Assembly: GCA_903864275.1 (NCBI GenBank)
Contig: CAIPFE010000016.1
Coordinates: forward strand, 20,580-84,579
Source: an uncultured Mucilaginibacter sp.
GTDB taxonomy: Bacteria > Bacteroidota > Bacteroidia > Sphingobacteriales > Sphingobacteriaceae
DNA length: 64,000 nucleotides
Direction of reading: 5' to 3'
The position numbers were made by a program, and so were the translations under genes. Below the pieces are notes generated by a model, which searched no databases, had not been told where the DNA came from, and worked only from the letters and a program-made list of their open reading frames with translations. Below are positions 1 to 9,099 of this stretch, piece by piece. Numbering within the stretch: the stretch's first letter is position 1; each line of letters begins with the position of its first letter.

Positions 1-2
1 AC

Positions 3-1853
3 CCTTTACCCACAGTAAGAAATACAGGACTGGTTTTATGGTTTAAAAACCCAATGGAAAGCGATTCGATTACGGTTTCCGTTGCTGCCACTGATGATAT
101 TGTAAAAGCGGGCGATAGCTATTTTTTAATCGGAAAAGCGCGGGGGATCGTTTGTTACGCGGCGACCTTCAATTTTCATGAAAGTAATTTTGTCAAACAT
201 AAAATAGCAAAAAGCCTGTTCCCAGCAGGGATTATCCATTTCACAGTTATGACCACCAAATATCAGCCACTGAATGAGCGGCTTTTATTTATTGATCACC
301 ATGACAACCTAAATATTCTATTTAAAGCAGACAAGCCGTTTTACGGTTCGAGGGAGGCTGTTGCATTAAAAATAAAAGTAACCGACGGTAAAGGTAAGCC
401 GTTCCCGGGAAATTTTTCACTTGCGGTCACTGACGACGCACAGGTTAAAACCGATACAGCATACAGCGAAAATATCAATACCCGGATGCTGCTTACAGCT
501 GATTTGAAGGGTTATGTTGAGCAGCCCGGTTACTATCTTGGCTCAAAAACAACCGAAGCATGGCAGGCGCTGGATAACCTGCTGCTAACGCAGGGGTGGG
601 TAGGGTATGATTGGGGCCAGGTGTTTAATTCTCCTCTTATTTCTTACCAGCCCGAACAGGACTTCGCGGTAAAGGGAAATGTTATAAATGTTTTTAATAA
701 ACCCGTAAAAGGCACCAGCGTGCTCTTATTCTCGAAAAAGCCTGCCATGTTAATGGATACGCTAACAGATAACAATGGCAAATTCGTTTTTGATCATCTC
801 CCACGGGTTGATACACCCATATTTATATTGAAAGCGGTAAACAAAAACGGGAAAAGTTTTAATGTGCGCATCATAGCTGATGAAGTTAAGCCACCCGAAT
901 TTACCAGGTCTTATGACCCGTTATTGGAACCCTGGTACGTAAACAGTGATACTACCTTGCTTAATTATAATAGAAGCAATGCGTTATTAAAACAACAACA
1001 GAATTTTCCGGCCGGCGGACATGTATTGAAGGAAGTAAAAATAACCTCAAAGAAAATTATAAAAGGTTCACAAAATTTGAATGGGCCTGGTGAAGCTGAT
1101 ATAGTATTAGATGAAAAGGATTTGGAAGCAGCCGAAAAAAAAACATGGCTGCAGCTATTCCAGGAAAGAATTAAAGGTTTTAGGGTATCGGATGCATCCA
1201 AACGATGGAATTTTATCCAGGATTTAAAAGAACCAATACCTGACTGCCCAGGCCAGATTGGAAGTCCAACACACGAGTGGTATTTTATCAATGATATGCC
1301 AATAAAAATTTATGTTGACGGGATGTCAATTAACGATCTGGTGCCGACTTCCATTTGTGAAGTTTTCAGTTACTCAGCTGCGTTTCAAAATATCACCAAC
1401 TTTTTAAATACAACCTCCGCCGAAGATATAAAAGGAATAGAGGTGAGTTTTACAGATAAATATGGTCTTGCCTATATTGCTCATTACGGCATGCAATATA
1501 ACGCGGAAATGTGGGACGCTGCGTTTATAGAAATTACCACCCGCTCAGGCCATGGCCCAATAATGAACAATACCCCCGGTATGTATTTATACAAACCTTT
1601 GCCTGTTAGCTGGCCCAAACAGTTTTACAAACCTATGTATGCCGTAAAAGATACCGCAAACCACATGGTTGATTTGCGTTCCACCATTGATTGGGAGCCC
1701 AATATTACAACTGGCATAAACGGGGAAGCAAAAGTGTTTTTCTACACTTCCGATAAACCATCAACTTACACTTTAATTTTAGAAGGTGCTGATATGAATG
1801 GGAATTTAGGGTATAAAACGGGGAAGATCGTTGTTAATTTGAAAATGAGATGA
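3..1853 (+). CDS. Partial surface protein with MG-like, carboxypeptidase-regulatory-like and TonB-plug-like segments
   Basis: The reading frame is open to the left edge of the window, so the ATG at 54 in the ORF track is internal and the gene lacks its 5' end. The visible part starts with a beta-rich segment typical of the macroglobulin-like domains of large Bacteroidota surface proteins (FKADKPFYGSREAVALKIKV). About residue 210 a carboxypeptidase-regulatory-like segment follows (VKGNVINVFNKPVKGTSVLL). Around residue 410-480 there is a plug-like stretch (IKIYVDGMSIND, then AEDIKGIEVSF). There is no C-terminal beta-barrel, so this is not a full TonB receptor. It is probably an outer-membrane or periplasmic protein; the substrate is unknown. 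The 3' end runs into a short-unit repeat. Confidence 0.7.
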   Translation, partial: PLPTVRNTGLVLWFKNPMESDSITVSVAATDDIVKAGDSYFLIGKARGIVCYAATFNFHESNFVKHKIAKSLFPAGIIHFTVMTTKYQPLNERLLFIDHHDNLNILFKADKPFYGSREAVALKIKVTDGKGKPFPGNFSLAVTDDAQVKTDTAYSENINTRMLLTADLKGYVEQPGYYLGSKTTEAWQALDNLLLTQGWVGYDWGQVFNSPLISYQPEQDFAVKGNVINVFNKPVKGTSVLLFSKKPAMLMDTLTDNNGKFVFDHLPRVDTPIFILKAVNKNGKSFNVRIIADEVKPPEFTRSYDPLLEPWYVNSDTTLLNYNRSNALLKQQQNFPAGGHVLKEVKITSKKIIKGSQNLNGPGEADIVLDEKDLEAAEKKTWLQLFQERIKGFRVSDASKRWNFIQDLKEPIPDCPGQIGSPTHEWYFINDMPIKIYVDGMSINDLVPTSICEVFSYSAAFQNITNFLNTTSAEDIKGIEVSFTDKYGLAYIAHYGMQYNAEMWDAAFIEITTRSGHGPIMNNTPGMYLYKPLPVSWPKQFYKPMYAVKDTANHMVDLRSTIDWEPNITTGINGEAKVFFYTSDKPSTYTLILEGADMNGNLGYKTGKIVVNLKMR

Positions 1854-1920
1854 TTTGAAAATTTGAAAATGTGAGGAAGCAATTTAATTTTCAAATCATC
1901 AAATCATCAAATTAATTAAT
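1834..1920. repeat. Short-unit inverted repeat between convergent genes
   Basis: Units of the type atttgaaaat / gatttgaaa on the left are mirrored by attttcaaatcatcaaatc on the right. The element covers the last codons and stop of the upstream gene and the stop codon of the DHFR-family gene. It can fold into a hairpin and probably ends transcription from both sides. Confidence 0.75.
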
Positions 1921-2484
1921 GGCCGGTTGATAGCGAAGCACAACTATCCCGCAATCAAATGGCGTGGCTTTTACCAGTTTCAAATTTAGGTTTTGTTCTA
2001 TTTCTTTAAATATAGTCATGCCGTTGCCAATGGCGGTTGGGTTAATGAACAGGTGGTATTCATCGATCAGGTTGTATTTTATTAAGTTCGAAGCAAAGTT
2101 GGCGCCGCCGTAGGCAATAATGTCTTTGCCGGTTTGTACTTTTATTTGGTTTACTTCTTTGGCGATATCTCCTTTTGCAAGTACGGTATTATCCCATAAC
2201 GATTTTTCCATTGTTTTTGTGAAAACCACTTTCGGCGTGTCGCACATTATTTTACCAAAAGGATATTCCGGATTTGCCGGATCAGCTGCAACCGATTCCC
2301 AGTAGGGGATAAAGCCGGCCGGCATGTGGCCGCCTAAAAGAATACAGTCGATGCTGCCGGTTAAATCAATTACATATTTTTTTATGTCGTCGCCCCAATT
2401 CCACGTCATCCAGTCCATCTCGCCGTTTGGCCCTGCAACAAAGCCATCTATGGATAATTGCATTTGTATTTTTAGCTTTCTCAT
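1912..2484 (-). CDS. Dihydrofolate-reductase family protein (RibD C-terminal domain)
   Basis: A 190-residue single-domain protein of the RibD_C/DHFR-like family. The N-terminus (QLSIDGFVAGPNGEMDW) and the segment KDIIAYGGANFASNLI, which matches the glycine-rich nucleotide-binding loop of the fold, are diagnostic. Such proteins are probably NAD(P)H-dependent reductases; most stand-alone members have no proven substrate, and being dihydrofolate reductase proper is unlikely. It is transcribed alone, convergent with the truncated gene. A TAnnTTTG-type element (TACATTTG on the minus strand) lies about 45 bp upstream of the ATG. Confidence 0.85.
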   Translation of the reverse strand: MRKLKIQMQLSIDGFVAGPNGEMDWMTWNWGDDIKKYVIDLTGSIDCILLGGHMPAGFIPYWESVAADPANPEYPFGKIMCDTPKVVFTKTMEKSLWDNTVLAKGDIAKEVNQIKVQTGKDIIAYGGANFASNLIKYNLIDEYHLFINPTAIGNGMTIFKEIEQNLNLKLVKATPFDCGIVVLRYQPAIN

Positions 2485-2526
2485 TGTTAGTTTTTATTGA
2501 GCGGTTAATTTTTGTTTTTCTTTATA

Positions 2527-2534
2527 CAAATGTA
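2527..2534 (-). promoter_or_regulatory. Bacteroidota -7 element for the DHFR-family gene
   Basis: The minus strand reads TACATTTG, an exact TAnnTTTG match about 43 nt upstream of the start codon. No convincing -33 TTTG was seen at the usual distance, so confidence is moderate. Confidence 0.45.
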
Positions 2535-2622
2535 ATGTACTTAATTACACCCGACGGGGTGGAAATATGACAAATTGAAGGGGGAAAAATGCAGGTTTCT
2601 GTGATTGCGTGGTTGAATTTTT

Positions 2623-2663
2623 TACCACGAAGAGCACGAAGGGCACACAGAGGACACTAAGGT
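2623..2663. repeat. Short-unit repeat (accacgaagagcacgaag type)
   Basis: Degenerate 8-9 bp units (accacgaag, agcacgaag, ggcacacag, aggacac) in tandem, in the 331 bp gap between the DHFR-family gene and clpC. No ORF or RNA gene was seen in the rest of that gap apart from the terminator and a second repeat. Confidence 0.6.
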
Positions 2664-2694
2664 CTGGTTGCGAGTGATTTAAAATAACCTGCTA

Positions 2695-2730
2695 ACAAAA
2701 AACCCCGTCATGCAAAACATAACGGGGCCT
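2695..2730 (-). terminator. Rho-independent terminator downstream of clpC
   Basis: On the minus strand a GC-rich stem (ccccgt paired with acgggg) is followed directly by a run of six T residues. It lies about 90 bp beyond the clpC stop codon. Confidence 0.8.
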
Positions 2731-2773
2731 TATTCGGGATGATTGATTTATTGGTTAACTGGGCGGTCTTAAA

Positions 2774-2804
2774 CCTAATCAACTTAATCCAACTCAATCA
2801 ACTT
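2774..2804. repeat. Short-unit repeat (aatcaactt / aatccaact units)
   Basis: Tandem degenerate 9 bp units such as aatcaactt and aatccaact lie just beyond the clpC stop codon. The same unit type recurs at 5699-5790 and 20688-20796, partly in inverse orientation. Confidence 0.6.
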
Positions 2805-2815
2805 GCAACCAATAT

Positions 2816-5353
2816 TTACTTCTGCTCTTCTTCTTCGGGCTTTTTGTTTTCGCCTTTGTTTTTGTCGATGATCTTTATTTCACCGGATTCTTTGTCGAAA
2901 TCAATTTCCATGGTATCGCCTTCGCTCAGTTCGCCTTTCAGTATTTCCTCGGCAATCGGGTCTTCCAGGTATTTCTGGATGGCGCGTTTTAACGGACGTG
3001 CACCGAATTGCGAATCGTAACCTTTATCGGCAATAAACTCTTTGGCGGCTAATGTAAGCTCGATTTTGTAGCCTAATAAATGTACCCTGTTAAACAAGTA
3101 GGCAAGCTCAATATCAATGATCTTGAATATTTCATCTTTGCCAAGCGAGTTAAACACGATCACGTCATCAATACGGTTCAAAAACTCAGGGGCGAAAGCA
3201 CGTTTAAGCGCGTTTTCAATAACACCCCTCGAATGTGAATCAGCCTGGGTGGTTTTAGCGCTGGTACTGAAACCAACACCTTGTCCGAAATCCTTCAGTT
3301 GGCGTGCGCCAATATTGGAGGTCATGATGATAATGGTATTCCTGAAATCAACCTTGCGGCCCAATGAATCAGTCAGCTGGCCTTCATCCAACACCTGTAA
3401 CAGTATGTTGAATACATCGGGGTGGGCCTTTTCAATTTCATCAAGCAATACTACGGCGTAAGGCTTGCGGCGTACTTTTTCCGTCAACTGCCCGCCTTCT
3501 TCGTAGCCTACATAGCCCGGAGGCGCTCCCACCAAACGCGATACAGCGAATTTTTCCATGTATTCGCTCATATCTATCTGTATCAGGGCGTCTTCTGTAT
3601 CGAACATAAAGCGTGAAAGCTCTTTTGCCAGCTCTGTTTTACCAACACCCGTAGGCCCAAGGAAAATAAACGAACCGATTGGCTTTTTAGGATCCTTTAA
3701 ACCGGCGCGTGTACGCTGGATGGCGCGGGTTAATTTCTTTATCGCTTCTTCCTGGCCAATAACTTTGCTGCCAACGGTTTCGGCCATGTTCAGCAATTTG
3801 TAGCTGTCGGCCTGGCCCACACGCTGAACGGGGATACCGGTCATCATGGATACCACTTCGGCAACATTATCTTCGGTTACGGTATAGCGTTTTGATTTTG
3901 TTTCGGCTTCCCAGATGGCTTTAGCCTGTTCCAGCTCTTCCAGCAAATGTTTTTCGGTATCGCGCAGTTTGGCCGCTTCCTCATATTTCTGGCTGCGAAC
4001 CACCTTGTTTTTCTCGATCTTTATTTGCTCTATCTTTTGTTCAATGTCCAGTATGTTTTGTGGCACGTGGATATTGGTTAAATGCACCCGCGAACCTGAT
4101 TCGTCCAAAGCGTCAATAGCCTTATCAGGTAAAAAGCGGTCGGTAATGTACCTGGTAGTTAAACTAACGCAGGCATTGATCGCTTCGGGGGTATAAGTAA
4201 CACCGTGGTGCTCTTCGTATTTTTCTTTTATCCTGTTCAGTATCTCGATGGTTTCATCGGGTGTAGCCGGTTCAACCATTACTTTCTGAAAACGACGGTC
4301 TAAAGCGCCGTCTTTTTCAATATACTGACGGTATTCATCTAAAGTGGTTGCGCCAATGCATTGGATCTCTCCGCGGGCAAGGGCAGGCTTAAACATATTT
4401 GAGGCATCAAGCGAGCCCGAAGCGCCGCCTGCGCCGACTATAGTATGTATTTCGTCGATAAATAAAATAACATCAGGTGATTTTTCCAGTTCGTTCATTA
4501 CCGCTTTCATGCGTTCCTCAAACTGCCCGCGGTATTTTGTACCGGCAACCAGTGAAGCAAGGTCGAGCGTAACCACGCGTTTGTTAAATAAAACACGGGA
4601 TACTTTACGCTGTACAATACGCAGTGCCAAACCTTCGGCAATGGCCGATTTACCAACACCCGGCTCACCTATCAGTATAGGGTTGTTCTTTTTACGCCGT
4701 GAGAGGATTTGCGATACCCTTTCAATTTCTTTTTCGCGGCCAACAATAGGGTCAAGGCGGCCGTCTTCGGCTGCTTTGGTTAAATCGCGGCCAAAATTAT
4801 CAAGTACGGGCGTTTTTGATTTGATGTCGGATACCTTCTTAGGCTGGCTGAATGATTCTTCTTCTTTAAAATCATCGTCGCCCCCGGTTGGTGATCCCGG
4901 CATTTCGTCAGTTACTTCGTTTTTGTGCGATTCAACCTCGCTCTTAAAGATTTCGTAATTCACGTTAAACTGCATTAAAATTTGCGAAGCTATATTGTCT
5001 TCATCACGAAGGATAGACAGCAATAAATGCTCGGTTCCTATCACATCGCTTTTGAAAATTTTTGCTTCAAGGTAAGTGATCTTTAATACTTTTTCTGCCT
5101 GTTTTGTCAGTGGGATGCTCCCGATATGCACATTTGTGCCGATAGTTCCTTTAACTGCATCCTCAACCGAACGCCTCAATTTACCCGTATCAACAGTTAA
5201 TTCTTTTAATAATTTTATTGCTACGCCGTCACCGTCCCTTATCAAACCCAATAAAAGGTGCTCTGTACCAATATAGTCATGCCCGAGGCGCAGGGCCTCC
5301 TCTCTGCTATATTGAATAACATCCTTAACCCGCGGCGAAAATTTAGCTTCCAT
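2816..5353 (-). CDS. clpC: ATP-dependent Clp protease ATP-binding subunit ClpC
   Basis: An 845-residue class I Clp/Hsp100 AAA+ unfoldase. It feeds unfolded protein to ClpP in the cytoplasm. Domain order is clear: a double Clp-N repeat (residues about 1-145), an acidic linker, AAA-1 with Walker A GEPGVGKS and Walker B ILFIDE, a UVR coiled-coil segment (EEAAKLRDTEKHLLEELEQA) that marks ClpC rather than ClpA or ClpB, AAA-2 with GPTGVGKT, and the D2 small domain. The C-terminus is a charged tail. Length is slightly above the Firmicutes norm (about 810). It is monocistronic and divergent from ettA across a 738 bp gap. The start is supported by the Clp-N sequence and by a GGAAGGA ribosome-binding site. 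Confidence 0.96.
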   Translation of the reverse strand: MEAKFSPRVKDVIQYSREEALRLGHDYIGTEHLLLGLIRDGDGVAIKLLKELTVDTGKLRRSVEDAVKGTIGTNVHIGSIPLTKQAEKVLKITYLEAKIFKSDVIGTEHLLLSILRDEDNIASQILMQFNVNYEIFKSEVESHKNEVTDEMPGSPTGGDDDFKEEESFSQPKKVSDIKSKTPVLDNFGRDLTKAAEDGRLDPIVGREKEIERVSQILSRRKKNNPILIGEPGVGKSAIAEGLALRIVQRKVSRVLFNKRVVTLDLASLVAGTKYRGQFEERMKAVMNELEKSPDVILFIDEIHTIVGAGGASGSLDASNMFKPALARGEIQCIGATTLDEYRQYIEKDGALDRRFQKVMVEPATPDETIEILNRIKEKYEEHHGVTYTPEAINACVSLTTRYITDRFLPDKAIDALDESGSRVHLTNIHVPQNILDIEQKIEQIKIEKNKVVRSQKYEEAAKLRDTEKHLLEELEQAKAIWEAETKSKRYTVTEDNVAEVVSMMTGIPVQRVGQADSYKLLNMAETVGSKVIGQEEAIKKLTRAIQRTRAGLKDPKKPIGSFIFLGPTGVGKTELAKELSRFMFDTEDALIQIDMSEYMEKFAVSRLVGAPPGYVGYEEGGQLTEKVRRKPYAVVLLDEIEKAHPDVFNILLQVLDEGQLTDSLGRKVDFRNTIIIMTSNIGARQLKDFGQGVGFSTSAKTTQADSHSRGVIENALKRAFAPEFLNRIDDVIVFNSLGKDEIFKIIDIELAYLFNRVHLLGYKIELTLAAKEFIADKGYDSQFGARPLKRAIQKYLEDPIAEEILKGELSEGDTMEIDFDKESGEIKIIDKNKGENKKPEEEEQK

Positions 5354-5698
5354 ATATATCCTTCCGATTAAAACGTCCTAATGTATTAATTTGTTTCAAT
5401 AAACAGGACGACTTGTTATACACATATCAACAATATTATTGCCAAGTTTTAAACTTACCTGTAAAGCAGACATTGAGATGATATGTGCTGGGATAAACTT
5501 AAATTTTTTTTAGCAATTTTATAAATAAAACCCGCAATTACAATGACTTTTTATAAATAAATGATTTATTTCTATCTTTTTGATATTATTTTGATCAATT
5601 GGTTTAATTACTTTACGTTTCAATTAATGTTAATGCGACAATGTCATACAAATTATCCGATTATATGACATTACGGCATTAAGTTTTGTTACAGGATA

Positions 5699-5790
5699 GT
5701 TGATTAAGTTGATTAAGTGAGTGGTTGATTAAGTTAAAAAAGGGATATCTTTTATCAATTTCCAAAACCTGACCAACTTAATCCAACTTT
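5699..5790. repeat. Short-unit inverted repeat (gttgattaag units)
   Basis: Left arm is tandem gttgattaa units; right arm is ccaacttaatccaactt, its approximate reverse complement, with an AT-rich loop between. Confidence 0.65.
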
Positions 5791-5881
5791 AAACCGTCAA
5801 TAACTTATATACGAGGATTGATCGTGAAATGATTGGAAATTTATTAATTTATTATCAAAACTGGTAAAGGGCATCATTCAA

Positions 5882-5994
5882 TTTGTAAGGGCCGCCCTTG
5901 TGGCCGCCCCGAAGCGACCGCATCGATAGCAAGACAATTGGGGGCAACCACAATATCGCAAGGGAGACCACAATGGATCGCCCTTACAACAAAT
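5882..5994. repeat. Palindromic intergenic element with TTGTAAGGGC termini
   Basis: The ends TTGTAAGGGC and GCCCTTACAA are exact reverse complements. Inside, gcccttgtggccgcccc is imperfectly mirrored by ggggcaaccaca and gcaagggagaccac. It resembles REP-type dispersed repeats; the copy number cannot be judged here. Confidence 0.6.
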
Positions 5995-6049
5995 CAACCA
6001 ACATCCCATCAAATTAATCAACAATTCCCTATTTTAGCCTTCCAATCAA

Positions 6050-6085
6050 AAATCACTAATTCGCTAATTCACCAATTCACTAATT
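6050..6085. repeat. Short-unit repeat (aattcactaattc units) before ettA
   Basis: Units of about 9 bp (aatcactaa, ttcgctaat, tcaccaatt, cactaatt) in tandem. The array ends about 7 bp before the ettA ATG, so it forms most of the ribosome-binding region. A similar unit occurs at 54184-54210. Confidence 0.6.
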
Positions 6086-6091
6086 ATACAC

Positions 6092-7774
6092 ATGGCAGAC
6101 GAAAAAATAATTTTTTCAATGGCGGGGGTTAGTAAGGTCTACCCGCCGCAAAAAACAGTTTTAAAAAATATTTACCTGTCCTTTTTTTATGGGGCTAAGA
6201 TCGGGGTTATCGGTTTAAACGGCTCCGGTAAATCATCCCTGTTAAAAATAATAGCAGGGATAGATAAAACAAATATAGGCGAAGTTGTTTTTTCGCCCGG
6301 ATACACCGTAGGCTACCTGAGCCAGGAACCGGAGCTCGATCCCAATAAAACAGTGAAAGAAGTTGTTGAAGAGGGTGTTGCCGAAACCACTGCCTTATTG
6401 AAAGAATACGAAGACATCAATGAAAAGTTTGGCTTGCCCGAGTATTACGAGGATGCCGATAAAATGGATAAGCTGATGACCCGACAAGGGGAACTGCAGG
6501 ATAAGATAGACGCGGTAAATGCGTGGGAGCTTGATGTCAAATTGGAGCGGGCAATGGATGCGCTGCGCTGCCCCGATCCGGATACGAAGATAGCAGTGCT
6601 GTCAGGCGGTGAGCGCCGCCGCGTGGCCATGTGCCGCCTTTTATTGCAGGAGCCGGATGTTTTATTGCTGGATGAGCCAACCAACCACCTCGACGCTGAA
6701 TCCATCGATTGGCTCGAACAGCACTTGAAACAATATAAGGGAACCGTGATAGCCGTTACCCACGACCGTTATTTCCTTGATAATGTGGCCGGATGGATTT
6801 TGGAACTGGACAGGGGGGAAGGTATCCCCTGGAAAGGGAATTATTCCTCGTGGCTTGATCAGAAAGCTAAACGTTTGGCACAGGAAGATAAAACTGAGAG
6901 TAAACGCCAAAAAACCCTGGAGCGTGAGCTGGAATGGGTGCGGATGGGGCCGAAGGGCCGTCATGCCAAATCAAAGGCGCGTTTATCAAACTATGACAAA
7001 TTAGCGTCCGAGGAAACAAAGGACAGGGAAGATAAGCTGGAGCTGTTCATCCCGCCCGGCCCGCGTTTGGGCAATATAGTGATAGAAGCCAATGGCGTGA
7101 GCAAATCTTATGGGGAGAAGTTATTGTTCGATAACCTGAATTTTTCATTGCCGCCAGCAGGCATCGTCGGCATTATCGGCCCCAATGGCGCGGGTAAAAC
7201 TACCCTGTTCCGCTTGATTACAGGACAGGATAAGCCGGATGCAGGGACTTTCCGCGTTGGTGAAACGGTTCATTTAGGTTATGTGGACCAGCTGCATGAT
7301 GACCTTGACCCAAATAAATCCGTTTGGGAAAACATTACCGACGGACAGGAAACCATTTTGGTTGGCCACAAGCCCATCAACTCACGGGCTTATGTCTCCA
7401 AATTTAATTTTAACGGCGCAGACCAGCAGAAGAAGGTAGGCGTTTTATCAGGCGGGGAACGGAACCGGGTGCATTTGTCCATCACGCTAAAAAAAGGTTC
7501 TAACGTATTGCTGCTGGATGAGCCCACCAATGATATTGATGTAAACACATTACGTGCATTGGAAGAAGCCCTGGAAAATTTTGGCGGATGTGCCGTGGTG
7601 ATCAGTCACGACCGTTGGTTTTTGGATAGGATTTGTACGCATATTTTGGCGTTTGAAGGTAATAGCCAGGTTTATTTCTTCGAGGGAAATTATTCGGATT
7701 ATGAAGAGAACCGGAAAAAGAGATTAGGTGATATTGCGCCGAAGCGGATAAAGTACAGGAAGTTGACGGTGTAA
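6092..7774 (+). CDS. ettA: Energy-dependent translational throttle protein EttA (ABC-F)
   Basis: A 560-residue cytoplasmic ABC-F protein with two nucleotide-binding domains and no membrane segments. These bind the ribosomal E site and couple ATP state to translation. NBD1 has Walker A GLNGSGKSS and signature LSGGERRRVAM with LLLDEPTNHLD. NBD2 has GPNGAGKTT, LSGGERNRVHL and LLLDEPTNDID. The charged linker between them (KESKRQKTLERELEWVRMGP-like region) and the total length fit EttA rather than Uup or VmlR types. Start ATG at 6092 follows a repeat array and has no clear Shine-Dalgarno sequence, which is common in Bacteroidota. A strong terminator follows. Confidence 0.93.
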   Translation: MADEKIIFSMAGVSKVYPPQKTVLKNIYLSFFYGAKIGVIGLNGSGKSSLLKIIAGIDKTNIGEVVFSPGYTVGYLSQEPELDPNKTVKEVVEEGVAETTALLKEYEDINEKFGLPEYYEDADKMDKLMTRQGELQDKIDAVNAWELDVKLERAMDALRCPDPDTKIAVLSGGERRRVAMCRLLLQEPDVLLLDEPTNHLDAESIDWLEQHLKQYKGTVIAVTHDRYFLDNVAGWILELDRGEGIPWKGNYSSWLDQKAKRLAQEDKTESKRQKTLERELEWVRMGPKGRHAKSKARLSNYDKLASEETKDREDKLELFIPPGPRLGNIVIEANGVSKSYGEKLLFDNLNFSLPPAGIVGIIGPNGAGKTTLFRLITGQDKPDAGTFRVGETVHLGYVDQLHDDLDPNKSVWENITDGQETILVGHKPINSRAYVSKFNFNGADQQKKVGVLSGGERNRVHLSITLKKGSNVLLLDEPTNDIDVNTLRALEEALENFGGCAVVISHDRWFLDRICTHILAFEGNSQVYFFEGNYSDYEENRKKRLGDIAPKRIKYRKLTV

Positions 7775-7781
7775 AATAGTT

Positions 7782-7816
7782 GTTGTCTGTGGGGACACAG
7801 ACAACGGTAGTTTTTT
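7782..7816 (+). terminator. Rho-independent terminator of ettA
   Basis: A perfect 10 bp stem (GTTGTCTGTG / CACAGACAAC, loop GGGA) is followed within 6 nt by six T residues, 8 nt beyond the ettA stop codon. Confidence 0.88.
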
Positions 7817-7836
7817 AACAAAATGATGCTTAGCTT

Positions 7837-8406
7837 ATGGTGAGTCCGCAATATTTGATCAAAGCCATCCTGTTTTTTGGCTTTTTATTCTTTTTCGTTC
7901 AATTATCCGATGCCCAATCGCGGAGTGGTATTGGTATCGGCTTAGGCGTCAACCAGCCCTTTTCAAGCGACTATAATTTGGGCGGCAGTATACAGTTACA
8001 AGGCAATATTGCAATTGGCAGTAAATTAGGCATTGTGCCCGATATTGGCTACGACCGCATTAACTCAAAAGGCGGATTCATGCATGTTCCAAATGGGCTA
8101 AGTTCAAATAAAATAGACGATATCGATCTCTTTCATCTTGGATTGTCGCTAAGATATTTTTTCGACCGGCATTGGTTTGCTGGCGCAGGCGGCATGTTCT
8201 ACATGGCCCAGGGGAAAGAGGATACTGATGGTATTGGTGCAGGCGGCTTTGGCGGAGTTGGTTATAACCTGGATATTGATGAACATAACACACTGGCGTT
8301 TTCACTTAACACCAGCATTGTCGATATCGTTTATAACGGGAACGGCGTTACCCCCATTGCCGGGTTAAAAGTAGCTTATGTTGTAAATTTTAAAGGGAAC
8401 AGATAA
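7837..8406 (+). CDS. Small outer-membrane beta-barrel protein
   Basis: A 189-residue protein with a cleavable signal peptide (hydrophobic stretch to SDAQS, residues 1-27). A chain of alternating, glycine- and aromatic-rich strands follows (GIGIGLGVNQPF, LGLSLRYFFDRHWFAGAGGMF, GLKVAYVVNF). This is the OmpW/OMP_b-brl type, about 8 strands. The C-terminus NFKGNR does not end in Phe, as is often the case in Bacteroidota. Function is unknown. It is a single gene, convergent with the VOC gene across 33 bp. Confidence 0.75.
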   Translation: MVSPQYLIKAILFFGFLFFFVQLSDAQSRSGIGIGLGVNQPFSSDYNLGGSIQLQGNIAIGSKLGIVPDIGYDRINSKGGFMHVPNGLSSNKIDDIDLFHLGLSLRYFFDRHWFAGAGGMFYMAQGKEDTDGIGAGGFGGVGYNLDIDEHNTLAFSLNTSIVDIVYNGNGVTPIAGLKVAYVVNFKGNR

Positions 8407-8439
8407 TTGGCAGCGCTTTGCAATACGCCGGCAAATTAC

Positions 8440-8940
8440 CTACTCCTTATCATACGCCGCCTGTAACGCTGCAATATCAATCTTCTTCATCTGCAGCATC
8501 GCCTTCATTACATTGCCTGCCTTCACCCGGTTAGGATCGCCCATTAACCGGCCCAAGGCATTGGGGACAATTTGCCAGGATACACCGTATTTATCTTTAA
8601 GCCAGGCGCATTGACTTTCCTGGCCACCATCGGCGGTTAATTTGTTCCAGAGGTCGTCAACTTCTTCCTGTGTTTCGCACTTTACATAAAATGAAATGGC
8701 TTCGGTGAATTTAAACATCGGACCGCCGTCAAGCATCATAAATTCCACGCCGTTAAGGCGTATCGTGGCCATCATAACTTTGCCGCTGTGGCCCGGTACT
8801 TCGGCCGGCAGCTTGCTAACGTTCATTACTTCTGAATTTTTAAAAACGGAGGTATAAAAGTTTATTGCTTCTTCTACTTTCCCATCAAACCATAAAAATG
8901 GGGTGATCTGTTGCGCATTGCTATTTCCTGCTGTGGCCAT
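8440..8940 (-). CDS. VOC family (PhnB-like) protein
   Basis: A 166-residue vicinal-oxygen-chelate fold protein of the PhnB / 3-demethylubiquinone-methyltransferase-like group. Typical motifs are ITPFLWFDGKVEEAINFY, VMMATIRLNGVEFMMLDGG and KYGVSWQIVP. Many of these proteins have lost metal ligands and their substrate is unknown; ubiquinone chemistry should not be inferred. It is transcribed alone. The C-terminal extension with repeated Lys/Ala helices (MKAMLQMKKIDIAALQAAYDK) is usual for this subgroup. Confidence 0.88.
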   Translation of the reverse strand: MATAGNSNAQQITPFLWFDGKVEEAINFYTSVFKNSEVMNVSKLPAEVPGHSGKVMMATIRLNGVEFMMLDGGPMFKFTEAISFYVKCETQEEVDDLWNKLTADGGQESQCAWLKDKYGVSWQIVPNALGRLMGDPNRVKAGNVMKAMLQMKKIDIAALQAAYDKE

Positions 8941-9099
8941 AATTATGTTTTTTAATTGGTTATTGATAGGGTAAAGTTAGCTTTAAAATATTAATCAATA
9001 ATGGGAAGAAAAGCCAATTTGAGGGGGAAATGAGGACAAAATAGCGAAATATAAATGCCAAACGTGGGCACCGTACAATTTTGTAAGTGCGATAATGTT

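Larger units (their letters stand above)
5354..6091. other. 738 bp divergent intergenic region, clpC / ettA
   Basis: No convincing gene. The clpC-proximal 350 bp are AT-rich and must hold its promoter, which I could not place firmly. The remainder is a stack of repeats: a short-unit repeat (5699-5790), a palindromic element with TTGTAAGGGC ends (5882-5994) and another short-unit repeat (6050-6085) running almost to the ettA start codon. The ORF at 5938-6132 is composed of these repeats. Confidence 0.7.
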
